DNA of 64,000 nt, taken from NCBI RefSeq assembly GCF_000276665.1, contig NW_004955426.1, positions 1,376,179 to 1,440,178 on the forward strand, read 5' to 3'. The translations under genes were made by a program, and so were the position numbers. The DNA is from Chinchilla lanigera. Its lineage: Eukaryota; Chordata; Mammalia; Rodentia; Chinchillidae. The notes below the pieces were generated by a model that ran no database searches, was not told where the DNA came from, and saw nothing but the letters and a program-made list of their open reading frames with translations. This document shows positions 22,305-32,749 of the stretch, one piece after another (position 1 is the first letter of the stretch; every line of letters starts with the position of its first letter).

Positions 22305-22557
22305 TTATCCTACCAGTTCATTACTAGTAGACTTTGAGATCCCAAACCTTTCTTGGAATATACCAATCTCTATCTTCAGAACTTCATCCTTCTCATCACT
22401 GCTCAGTTTCTGATTGATGAGGAAAGCAAGGTCATTCATTACCACACAGATGAGACACACGAGGCAAGCAAAGGCAATCACGCTAGTTTCACTCTGGTCA
22501 AACAGGATCAAAGATGCAGACGCCATGCCAAGGAAGTGGGTGACTGCATTCACCATT
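22305..22557 (-). CDS. Candidate host exon encoding a membrane-segment protein (unrecognised)
   Basis: On the minus strand an 83-codon frame starts MVNAVTHFLGMASASLIL and continues through a hydrophobic stretch, AFACLVCLICVV at about residues 28-39 with further apolar residues to about 47. A charged segment follows (KLSSDEKDEVLKIEIG, about residues 49-64). Residues 28-47 look like one transmembrane helix. Immediately upstream lies a pyrimidine-leaning run ending TTTGTAG, so position 22557 could follow a splice acceptor and the Met need not be a true start. Possible donors are CTG/GTAGGA near the frame end or AAG/GTTTGG earlier. Codon use is less AT-rich than the surroundings. No neighbouring exon was recognised on this strand, and a chance frame or an old processed pseudogene remains possible. 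Function is unknown. Confidence 0.3.
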
Positions 22558-23854
22558 CTACAAATAGAATTAATTGACTCGCTCTCAAGTCATATGATGG
22601 AGCTATTTTAAATCTGGGAATAAAACCAGAATTTCTCCCCATCAATTCTCTTTTCTCCTCTCTGGACCATGCAGTCTCAAAGTTTTTATTCTCTGATAAT
22701 GATCAGCCTAAATGAGAGAACTCCTGCCAAACTCAACGTTCTAATTACATAGGAGGGAATGATAGTAATTACTGCAATGTTCTACCTTCAAAAACTGTTA
22801 GGCAGTGGTGACTGATTTAGACAACAAGATCCAATTTGCTTAGAAAAAATATATATATTTAAAATCATCTATATGTGTATGCATCAAAATATCCCCCATT
22901 AATGATTGCTAGCACAAATTTGTAACTATCAAAATTAGTTCTGAGGCTTATGTTGCTTTCCTTTTCCAGATAATTTAATAATATTGGTTAAATCAATGAA
23001 CACATGAGTATTTTCCTGTCACAGGGGCTGCACATAGAAGAGAGGAAGTCCTGAGACACCCTTTCCTGTATCTTTTTGTGCAGGCTCGAAAGCTTTCAGA
23101 CATTTAAATATGATTAGAGCAGGAGGTCCAACAGGAAGCACATCAAAGCCAATGAATTGAGTGTTCAAGATATTATTCATGCTTGACATGGCTTTTTATA
23201 AAATTCTCACTTCTTGTCGCCTAGAATTTTGCTTATTCTTTCATTTAATTATCAAATTCCATGGTTACTTCCACCAATAAAACAGCAATGTCCTCTTGAA
23301 AGAAAAATATTCTAGCAGGGCACAATGCTTCTATTCTGCTTCCACTTCCTCATTCCCAAAGGAAAGCTTCACTGCCAGGTCCCATTCACAGCCAAGGAAC
23401 CCTTGCCAAAAAGGACTGGACTGATAAACTAATGAAGGATAAAATACATAAACTACATTTACTTAGGAGGGAAAAGCCCACAAATGCAGAACTCTCCAGC
23501 AGGTATTATTATTTGTCATGGATACATTTTATGTCAAATTAGAAATGCTTCAGAAAGCTAAAAATCTGATGCAGTTTCATAATTTTTCCACACATATTAA
23601 GTTATTGATATAAATTTCATCAGATAAAGGATTAAATATTTTCTGATTTGTCGCTTTATTGACTGATGGTGCCCCCAGCCTCAGTTAGACATAAACTCTT
23701 AAAATAAGCCCCTCAAGGGAAGCCTCTCTCAGGTCCCAGCTTGGAAAGCCTCACCCACTTGCTCCTCTGCGTTTTCCCTTTCCATTCTTCTACTTGCTCA
23801 GCCCCAAAAATTCTGCACTCCTTTTCAACTTCTTTCTTAGTTTCATACCCAGTA
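22558..23854. other. No gene recognised
   Basis: AT-rich sequence with no recognised repeat. If the frame at 22305-22557 is an exon on the minus strand, this would be upstream intron. Confidence 0.4.
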
Positions 23855-23985
23855 TAGGCTCTGGGCCAAATCATATTTCCTCACCCAAATTTCCATGTTG
23901 AATTCTTAACCCCCAACACACCAGAATGTAGGCTAATATGGAAAAGCTGTTGCTGCAGATTTAATTACTTAAGAAATAGTCATAC
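23855..23985 (+). mobile_element. LTR-like repeat, 5' half (split by L1)
   Basis: The phrases 'ttccatgttgaattcttaac', 'ccccaacacaccagaatgta' and 'tgcagatttaattacttaag' precede the L1. The matching continuation, 'tccaatatgactggtgtcct', appears directly after the L1 tail at 26063. The two halves together follow the block order of 21455-21850. Confidence 0.6.
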
Positions 23986-25744
23986 TCATGATATTCTACA
24001 TAAAGACGCCAAAAGTTCCACCAAAAGACTTGTAGATTTAATAACTTAATTCAGTAGTGTAACTGGATACAAAGTCAACAGTAACAATCTAGAGCATTCT
24101 TGTACACAAGAAACCAACTCTCAGAGAGAGAAATTTGGGAAACTACACCCTTCAAAATAGCATTCCCTAAAAATGAAATACTCAGAAATCAATCTAAAAA
24201 AGAAGTGAAAGATCTATCCATCGAAAACTAAAGTACTCTGAAAAAGGAGATTGAAGAAGATTACAGAAAATGGAAAGATATGTCTTGCTTATAGATACGA
24301 AGAACCAACATAGAGAAAATGGTCCTACTCCCAAATCTGTTATACAGACTTAATCCAATCCCAATCAAAATACCACTAGCATACCTCACAGAACTAGAGA
24401 AAATATTCTTAAAATTCATTTGGAACCAGGAGAGACCTAGAATAGCAAAAGCAATTCTGGGCAACAAAGGTAAGTCAGGGGGCAACACAATCTCTGACCT
24501 GAAATTATACCACAAAGCTACTGTGATAAAATCAGCATGATATTGGCAATAAACAAACAAAAACACACATCTGAGAATCTCTGATGCAGACTCAATCCCA
24601 AACAGACTCAGCAACTTTATCTTTTACAAAGGGGCCAAACTTGTTCACTGGAAGAAAGATAGCTTCTTTAATAAATGGAGCTGGAAAAACTGGCTTTTCA
24701 TGTGCCAAAGACTAAAACTAGACCCATATCTATCACTATGCACTAAAGTAAAGTCAAAAGTGATCAAAGATCTAAATATTAAAACAGAAAGCCTAAATTT
24801 ACTGGAAGAAAAAATAGGTACAAATCTTGAAGATATAGGAGTAGGCAGAGACTTCATGAACACAACATAGGAAATACTATGAAGAATCAACAGATGGGAT
24901 CCCACCTTATTAAACAGCTTTTGCACAGCAAAAGAAATCACCAACAGAGAGAAAAGACAACTCAAGAGTGGGAAAAATTATAGCCAGCTATCCTTCAGAC
25001 AAAGGACTTATATCTAGAACATTTAAAGAATTGAAAAAAATTAGGCCTCTCAAATTCAAAGACTCAATCCAAAAATGGGTATCTGACATAAATACACACT
25101 TCTCAGATGAAAAAATACAACTGGCAAATAAATGTATGAAAAATGTTCAACATTAGTAGTCATTTGAGAGATGAAATGAAAACAATACTGAGATTCTATC
25201 TCACTCCCGAAAGAATGGCTACCATCAAGAAATCAACCAATAACAAATGCTGGAGAGGCTGTGGGGATAAAAGGAACCATACTGCACTGTTGGTGGGAGT
25301 GTAGATTGGTGAAACCACTGTGGACATTAGTGTGGAGATTCCTCAAAAAACTAAGATTGGAGGTTCCACTCGACCCAACTATTCCCTTTCTGGGTATCCC
25401 CCAGAAGAATTAAAAACATCATACCACAGTGACATATATGCACCCCTATTTATAGCAGCACAACTTGTAATAGCTAAATCTTGGAAACAACAGAAATACC
25501 TATCAACCAAGGAATGGATCAAAAAGATGTGTTTATTTTTATATAATGGATTACTACTTAGCCATAAACAAGGATAGACCTAAGACTTTTATAGTAAATG
25601 GATGAAACTCAAGACCATACTCATAAGTCAAATAATCAAATCCACATTTGTAAATATTGTATTGTTTCACTAGTGTGAGAAACCGAGCAAATAAATAAGA
25701 TCCAAAGTGTAAAACAGATATTGGAAATAGGGAGGAAACAGTCC

Positions 25745-25765
25745 AAAAAAAAAAAAAAAAAAAAA
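25745..25765 (+). repeat. A21 homopolymer inside the L1 3' UTR
   Basis: Uninterrupted run of 21 A followed by GAAAA. It lies well upstream of the L1's terminal tail, so it is an internal A-rich tract of the 3' UTR. Confidence 0.95.
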
Positions 25766-25812
25766 GAAAAACTGTGATAGGAGAAAGGGGGAAAGAAGAA
25801 AGGGCAAAGGAA

Positions 25813-25814
<2 letters not shown>

Positions 25815-25847
<33 letters not shown>
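25815..25847. repeat. (CA)n microsatellite inside the L1 3' UTR
   Basis: About 16 CA units. It produces spurious Cys/Val frames on the minus strand. Confidence 0.97.
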
Positions 25848-25848
<1 letters not shown>

Positions 25849-26062
25849 GATAGTTAAGATAGTTATACAGTATCTCAGTTTTTTGAAAAGAAAGGTTTGT
25901 GCTAATATTGTTTGACTTGTATTTCACCCCTACATCTTTACTCTGAACTCTTATGATTGTAACAAAATACAATGTACTAATTATTGTAACTGTCCCACTA
26001 GGCTGTTTTGAAACTCTATCTTACTGTTATTTTTTTCTCTTTAAAATGAAAAAAAGAAATCC

Positions 26063-26330
26063 AATATGACTGGTGTCCTTATGAAAACAAGAGATGTAGA
26101 CACAGACATGCATAGGCAGAATACCACTTCACGTTTCTGTTGCCACCAGCCAAAGAGCTACTACCAGCTAAGAGAGAGAGAGAGAGAGCTAGAACAGATC
26201 CTTCCCTCGCACCTCCAGAGGAAGAACTACACTACTGCTCTGTCGACTCTGAGCTTCTGTCCACCAGGACTGTGAGATAAATTTCTGTTCAAAGCTACTC
26301 ATAGTCCTTTAACACAGCGATGATACCAAA
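26063..26330 (+). mobile_element. LTR-like repeat, 3' half (split by L1)
   Basis: It begins 'tccaatatgactggtgtcct' directly after the L1 tail and runs to 'accaggactgtgagataaat', 'ttctgttcaaagctac', the typical 3' end of this ancient repeat. A (GA)n run lies at about 26171-26188. It pairs with 23855-23985. Confidence 0.6.
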
Positions 26331-28375
26331 CTTGAATTCATCAGCCAATCCTACTGGATTTAGAGGCACAAAATTACTTACAAATGTTCCCTTCTATCAC
26401 TAGGATTATTCCTAGGCTTTACCTCTCATGAAGAATTTTTCAAGGAAATAATTTCCACTTGACACCCATACTCATGGCATATGATTATTTTAAACTTACT
26501 GAGAAAAACTATTGTAAGGTGCAAAGCATGTTGTTTTGGGGCTCTGTCCACCTCCACAGACAGACAAGAGGAACGCCTGCCCACCCACTCAGGCCAGCGA
26601 AACACTCCCTCACGCCCCGTGGAGGCTGCTTCTGCATTACTCCGACTCCTGAAATTAGTATTCTCCATTCACACTGAGGTTGCCCACATTCACCCCTTTC
26701 CCAAGGAGTTTTACTTCTGGAAATGGTATGAGCAAATATGCCAAGTGAAGTCCTACACACCTGCTAGGTTTATACTTTTTCTATTAGTTTATTAAAAATT
26801 GAGTAATGAACTAAACTTAGAAAAAACTGTTTATGAACCTAAGATGCAACAGCTACTGCGATGAGATGCTACGGAATTAGGTACCAAATTGTGCGCACAG
26901 ATGTTCCACGCTGCCTCGGATCAGAGCAGCCTCAGAGATCAATGAGCACTGGGCAGAGGAGCGGCGTCTCGCTGTGTGAGTTTGTGTTTCTCTCTCTGGT
27001 TTGCTTTGGCATCTGTAGATTCTCTGTCTGGAATATTTTTTAAGTACTTAGAATCAATTTAGCATTTGAAACCATGCGTCAACATCTTTGTCCACAAGGA
27101 ATGCTGACTTTTCAACAGGACTGAAAGATGAGAACTTGCAAATCGGTAGGGAGCAAGAATTATCAACACGTCATTTACAAAATTAGATTTTATACGATCT
27201 TTCCCAGCGACTGGCAGGATATGAAACACATGTTTAGGACTTAAGGAGATAGGTTTTTCCTGTTTGCATGGTTATGAGTCTTTCTGGGTAAAGATTATAA
27301 GATGAACTTATATATTTACATCGCTTGTATTAATGATTATTGGGCCCCATAGAAAATTAATTTGCTATTATTTCATTTCTAAATACTACTATATTTGTAC
27401 TTTTCCCAGACAACCTCAGTAGATGCTACATCCTATGTATACCATCTTTCCCTCCACTTACACACCTGTAACAGTTACTAATAGCACAGAAAAGGCTAAT
27501 AAACCTGGGAAAGAACCATTAAAGCTCTTCCATGTGCTAACTTTAACAAAGAAAAACAGCATACTTTTAAAAATTTAGACTGCTTTACAAATATTTGTTC
27601 CCCAATAAGATCTCTTGATGAAACAAATGGGAAGTCTCCTTCCTTTACTGTAACTGAGTACCTGCCCCTGATCACTCTGGTGTGAGAAGCCTGCGTGTGG
27701 GCGTAGGGCACAGGGGACATCACACGTTGCTGCTGTCCCCTCAACTCTGTACCTGCCCAGGGCTCACCAGGGGCTGAGGAGTCCCAGTCCTCAGCCAGAA
27801 CTTCTGAACTGGAACGAGAATAAAAGGAATTGATTTTTTGCACATTTTCAGTTTGTTCCCAGAATAAATTTCAGTGGTATCATGATTATAAAATTATTAG
27901 GGATAAAAATGCACAAATATTTTATGTAATAGTTGTACAAATACTAGCACAAACTAACACATCCTGCATTAAATGTTATCAGCTCCTGTCTAAACTTATA
28001 TTTTATTAGCTACGTACATGATTAATTTAAGATCAAAGCATTTACTTATCTTACAGAAGTGCAACTGTGAAAACAGTGAACTACTTTAAAATATGCTTGG
28101 CAATAAACATTTGCATAATTTGGGGGTTTAAATTTTAAATGTTTTCCTCCACCTACACATTTTCATAGTTTAAATTTGTAGCACAGTTGCTAGACTTATA
28201 AATTTACTTCCCCCCTCATTAAAAAGTGCAAAAATGGAATTAATTGTTTTATACATTTATGTAAAACTTTTAAAAGACCTGGAAAATACTTTTAGTATAC
28301 CACAGAGAAAGAGCGAATGGATGTAATAGCTTGCATTTCTTCAAACCAACACAGTAATTTACTTTTTAAAAGATT
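26331..28375. other. No gene recognised
   Basis: Overlapping frames on both strands at 26426-26795 and a 115-codon minus frame at 27496-27843 show no domain or clear splice context. The rest is AT-rich with no recognised repeat. Confidence 0.4.
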
Positions 28376-28390
28376 TTAATGCTATTTTCT

Positions 28391-28485
28391 CTCTCTTTTT
28401 TTTTTTTCCCAGTACTGGGAATTGAATTCACAACCTTGTGCATGCCAGGCAGGTGCTGTGTCGCTGAGCTAAATCCCCAGCCCCA
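28391..28485 (-). mobile_element. ID-type SINE with 15-bp target-site duplication
   Basis: The reverse-complement ID body ends 'gagctaaatccccagcccc' on the plus strand and its tail appears as a T-run at about 28395-28407. The direct repeat TTAATGCTATTTTCT is perfect at 28376-28390 and 28486-28500. This is a textbook L1-mediated retroposition product. Confidence 0.95.
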
Positions 28486-28509
28486 TTAATGCTATTTTCT
28501 TATAGTGAA

Positions 28510-28890
28510 AACTATTTTCTGTATGCCAAACTCTATTTATTTTTTAAATTAAAAAACTAACAAAACAACAATGAAGACAAAATCAAAACAACGCAAAAGC
28601 AACAAAAACGGTACATGACTTCAAAACAAAATGATAGGAATTAACAATGGTTGATACATTGCATACTGTTTTGTTTTTCTTTTTTTTTGGTTTTTCTCTG
28701 GTACTATATTACATACTGTTATCTTCAATGAACTTGCTCAGTCCACCAGACATAAGAATGTAAGATTGATCAAACAAAGACCGTTTCTGTTCTTGTGATA
28801 GTCACTAATTATGAATGTACATATGTGTGTAAAACATGACACCTACATTCTTTAATGACACTTTCTACAAAAATGGCGATGTTCTATGAT
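28510..28890 (-). mobile_element. L1 3' UTR fragment
   Basis: The plus-strand order 'ggaattaacaatggttgata', 'cattgcatactgtt', 'gaatgtaagattgatcaaac' parallels 31140-31235 ('ggaaattaaccacggtggtt', 'acatgtaagactgatcgaac') in the L1 at 30836-32749. It is therefore a second, diverged and severely 5'-truncated L1 3' end on the minus strand. A 37-bp SINE-tail insertion interrupts it at 28671-28707. Confidence 0.65.
28671..28707 (-). mobile_element. Ultra-truncated SINE insertion (ID tail only)
   Basis: A 37-bp insert consists of a T-rich stretch (the tail in reverse) followed by GGTTTTTCTCTGGTACTAT, which matches the 3' junction of the window's ID copies (compare 'ggtttttctccggtacc' at 52367-52383). 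It is bounded by 'attgcatactgtt' (28658-28670) and 'attacatactgtt' (28708-28720), a 13-bp duplication with one mismatch. Almost the whole ID body is missing. Confidence 0.75.
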
Positions 28891-30178
28891 TATAAATGTG
28901 TCTTTGAAATAAATAGTAGGCTGAAAAATATTTAAGATTTTTATTAAAATATTTGTATGAAAATATACCATAAGCATTTTATAAAATGAATAAAATATTG
29001 CATTAATCATGGATACAAGATGTTCGTATATTAGGGCCTAAGTGATCACTATTTTAATCTTAGATTTCAAGGGTGTAGGTGACTGTTGCTCTCGTGTAAG
29101 TGTTGCCGTAGAAGTCTGAAATACTTAAATATGAATGCATTTTTTCAATATTTTTTCTGCTGAGTGTTCTTTGAACAAGTTAACCTTCACTACTTCAATG
29201 AATTCATTTGTGTAGTCTGTAATATCCTAGGCACTTCTTTGTAAATTTGAAAAATAATGTAAAACTATTTCAATGGACCCTTAATAGGCAACATGAATTA
29301 TGAAATACATTATACTAATATATTCAATGAAGAAGAAAATTATGTCCACAATTCAGTATATTCATGAAAAAATACACCTTCAAAATATACATTACTTAGA
29401 ATATCACTAGCAAATATAAGCAACAGGATTTTGAATGCAGATTAAAATGGCACGTGAGTAAGCTAGAACACAATAATTTACCCAGAAGAATCTAGTGTTT
29501 AAATGGATAGGATTTTATGGAGTACCTCAGAAGAAGAGAGAAAAAAAGGCATATAGATGTTTTTCTTAAGTAAAATCTAGGAAAGGCAATTTTTAATTTA
29601 AGATCACTATACCTATGAAATCGGTTAACATATTTGCAGTCTGACATATTTTAGAAATGTGTTAGCACAGAAAAAATTATCTTAAACTCAAAGCATTTTT
29701 AAAACATGAAAGGGAAATTCATAAAACATGAACAGCAGCCTTCAGAGGTAGTGTGTTAGCTTTCCTTCGTGCACTTTATCTTGATCATTGTTTCCCAGGG
29801 CTCAGTATTATGCACACTGAAGAAACAATCACCCATTTCAAGTTGGTGACATTTGTCGTAGAGATGTGATGTTTCCCCCTAAGAGACTATCCTTGGTTTG
29901 ACCTAGTTAATACGTGTTAAAATTTAGGTATAGAAGAACTCCACTGTGTATCATTTTCCTAAACAGAGATACTTACAATTTTAATCATTACTATTCAAGA
30001 GGCCAGTTCACTATCGACAGCAGTAACTAGTTCTTGAATTAACTGGAAGGTGCTGCACGGATGTTAGTTCCAGGGAGCCAGGAAGAAGGGGCTGTGACAG
30101 CGTTTGCAATAGAAACAGTATGCGCAGGCGAGAAGGGATTCATTTTGCCTTTCAGGAAATATTTCCAGGGCACAATTT
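28891..30178. other. AT-rich sequence, no gene recognised
   Basis: No repeat family or exon-like frame was recognised. Composition is strongly AT-rich throughout. Confidence 0.4.
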
Positions 30179-30180
30179 TT

Positions 30181-30216
30181 AAAATTTTCAAAATTTTCAA
30201 AATTTTCAAAATTTTC
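30181..30216. repeat. 9-bp minisatellite, four perfect units
   Basis: The unit AAAATTTTC is repeated four times without mismatch. Each unit contains the palindrome AAAATTTT. It creates artefactual Ile/Leu/Lys repeats in frames on both strands. Confidence 0.95.
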
Positions 30217-30239
30217 CAGGACACTCTTTTTAAAATTAA

Positions 30240-30560
30240 TTTTTAAATTTTACTGGTACATGTCTGCAGTTCCTAGTGAATGCAGTCAGTGTGGGAAGTT
30301 CGGTTGTGTGCATAACACACCTCATTCATTTTTCATCCCCTTCTCCCTCTCTCCATCTCTTGATCCCCTTCCCTTTTACAAAAGATGTATCTCCCTACTT
30401 CCTCTTATCTTTCACTCTGCTCTTTATTTATACTTTGGGTTTCTCATGTAAGAGAAACCATGCGATATTTAAGCTGTGTATCTGATTTATTTCACTTAAC
30501 ACTACGGTTTCAAGGTGCATCCACTTTCCTACAAATAACCCAACCTGTTTTGAAGGCACA
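30240..30560 (-). mobile_element. L1 3' end fragment, older copy
   Basis: On the plus strand 'gggtttctcatgtaagagaa', 'ctgatttatttcacttaaca' and 'ggtttcaaggtgcatccact' correspond to the region just after ORF2. Compare 'ctggtttatttcactgatga' at 31472-31491 in the neighbouring L1. It is more diverged than that L1. Confidence 0.5.
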
Positions 30561-30835
30561 TGACAGGTGAACAGCACACTCGGGTACAAGGACAAAGGGC
30601 ACAGACCATGGAAAATGCTACTGAGCAAAAATAATATACATAGCTGCCAAGGAAATTTCCTGTTTTCTAAATATAGACCACATTTACAACTGCATTAAAC
30701 GTGACTATCAATTAATAGTGGCTATTATGAGTGAGTCCTCTTTGGGATCATAGAAGAGACTTCTACTGAGTCGTAGTCCTTTACAATAAGCTATGGAAAA
30801 GAGGTTATATGATTGCCTTTGCCACAATCAAGTGC

Positions 30836-32749
30836 TTTTTTTTTGCTGTTTTATTTTTATTTTTATTTACTAATTTATTTTAAAAATAAAAGCAGGGGGC
30901 CCGGTGTGATGGGGCATGCCTGTACTCTCAGCAGTTGGGACGCTGAGGCAGGAAGATCATTGCGAGTTCGAGACAAGCCTGGGCTACAAACTGAGCTCAA
31001 GGCCAGTCTGAACTACACAGCGAGACCCTGTCTCAAAAAGACAATAAAAAAAAAAGGAAAATACATTACAAAAAGACATCCATTTACAAAATAGCATAAG
31101 AACAATACAAGCAAAACAGAATTACAGACAAAGCGGTAGGAAATTAACCACGGTGGTTGTATTATGTATTGATGTCTTCGAAATGGTTTCTCAGGAAAAC
31201 AAACAGTGACATGTAAGACTGATCGAACAAGTAATCATTAACTATTCCTTTCAGTAAAGCGATACAAGTATTAGTACAACTATCTTCGCTATCCTGTATA
31301 TACATACATGCATAATCTCCCGTTCTTTCTTTTCTCTTTTCCCTTACCCTAGTTGCTCTTTACTTTTAGTGTTTTACTTTAGTTTCACAATGTCTGTCAT
31401 ATCTCCTAATTTTTATTCATTCTTTCAGGTTCAGACACTAGTGAGACAATACACTGCTTACACACGGAGGTCTGGTTTATTTCACTGATGAGTATGGGCT
31501 CTAGTTATGACCATTTACCTGTAAAAGCCTCGAGTTTATATCTTCCTTTATAGCTGAGTAATATGCCTTTATATAAAAGTACCACAATATTTTTATCCAT
31601 TCCTCAGTGGATGGACATTTGGATTGTTTCTACATTTTAGCAATTACAACCACACCGCTATGTACATGGGTGCACATATATTGCTGTGATATGACGTTTA
31701 CAGATCTTCTGGGAAAATACCCAGAAGGGGAGCAGCTGGGTTGAATGGGACCTCTAGAACTAGTTTGCTGAGGAATCTCCATACTGATTTCCATAGTAGT
31801 TTCACCAATCTGCATTCCCACCAACAGTGGAGAAGTGCTCCTATTTCTCCAAGCCTCGCCAGCCTTTGTTATTGGTTGATTTCTTAATGCTAGCCATTCT
31901 TACTGGGGTGAGATAATATCTCAGTGTTGTTTTAATTTGCATTTTCCATATGACTGACATTGAACATTTTCTCATGTATTTATTTGCCATTTGTATTTCT
32001 TTATCTGAGAAGTGTGTGTTCATCTCAGATGCCCATTTTTAGATTGGGTCTTTGAATTTGGGGGGGATGATGTTTTTAAATTCCTTGTATGTTTGAGATA
32101 GAAGATCTGTGTCAAAGGGACAGTCAGCTAAAATATTTTCCTAATTTCTGGGTTTTCTTTTTACTCTGCTGGTGATTTCTTTAGATATGCAGAAACTTTT
32201 CAGTAGGATGAGATCCCAGTTGTTAATTCTTTGAAGTACTTCCCATGCGGTTTGGTTTTTGTTCATGAACTCTCTGCCTACCCCCACATCTTCAAGATTT
32301 TTACCTACTTTCTCTTCCAATAGATTTAGTGTTTCTGTTTTAATATTGAGATCTGTGATCCATTTTGACTTGAGTTTGGTGCATGGTGATAGACTTGGGT
32401 CTATTTTCAGTCTTTGGCAGGTAGCAAGCCAATTTTTCCAGCACCATTTATTAAAGAGGCTATCGTTCTTCCAGTGAGTTTGTTTGGCCCCTTTATCAAA
32501 GATTAGGTGGCTGAGTGTGTTTTTGGTTGTGGCTGTTTCTTCCAGTCTGTTCCATTGATCCTCAGGTCTGTTTTTTAGCCAGTACCAGGTTGATTTTATT
32601 ATAGTAGCTTTGAAAAATAATTTCAGGTCAAGGATTGTGATTCCACCTGACTTGTTTTTGTTGCCCAGGACTGCTTTTGCTATTCTGGGTCTCTTCTGGT
32701 TCCAGATGAATTTAAGGAATGTTTTCCCTAAATCTGTGAAGTATGCCCA
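30836..32749 (-). mobile_element. L1 LINE, 3' portion in native orientation (minus strand)
   Basis: Read on the minus strand it carries the ORF2 region after the reverse transcriptase and the 3' UTR, to a T-rich run at about 30836-30885 on the plus strand (the poly-A tail in reverse). Plus-strand landmarks are 'aaatgggcat'-type phrases near 32025-32040 and 'ccagtgagtttgtttggccc' near 32471. ORF2 is broken by stops. Its 5'-most sense sequence, 'ggcatacttcacagattt', continues exactly where the inverted segment at 32750-33848 stops, so the two belong to one insertion. A B1 is inserted near the tail. Confidence 0.9.
30896..31055 (+). mobile_element. B1-type SINE, full length with internal duplication
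   Basis: It starts 'ggggcccggtgtgatggggc', continues 'cgctgaggcaggaagatcat' and 'gcgagttcgagacaagcctg', then repeats a related block ('gagctcaaggccagtctgaa') before 'agcgagaccctgtctc' and an A-rich tail. The repeated central block is the known rodent B1 internal duplication. It is inserted within the L1 3' end region. Confidence 0.88.

Larger units (their letters stand above)
23986..26062 (+). mobile_element. L1 LINE, 5'-truncated (ORF2 3' part, 3' UTR, tail)
   Basis: The copy begins within the ORF2 reverse-transcriptase region. It reads through the thumb and C-terminal region (frame 24319-24540 contains [17 protein letters not shown] and [17 protein letters not shown]) to the ORF2 end near 25620. 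The 3' UTR holds an A21 run and a (CA)n tract, and the copy ends in an A-rich tail near 26040-26060. Several stops and frameshifts (for example TGA after 24537) make ORF2 non-functional. It inserted into an LTR-like repeat whose halves flank it. No clear target-site duplication was found by eye. Confidence 0.92.

Noticed and set aside
24319..24540. 73-codon frame that looks truly protein-coding
   Set aside because: It is genuine coding ancestry, but of L1 ORF2 and not of a host gene.
25554..25972. Cys/Val-repeat minus frames
   Set aside because: Artefact of the (CA)n tract and A-run in the L1 3' UTR.
30813..31094. 93-codon plus frame
   Set aside because: Translation of a B1 SINE and the L1 tail.
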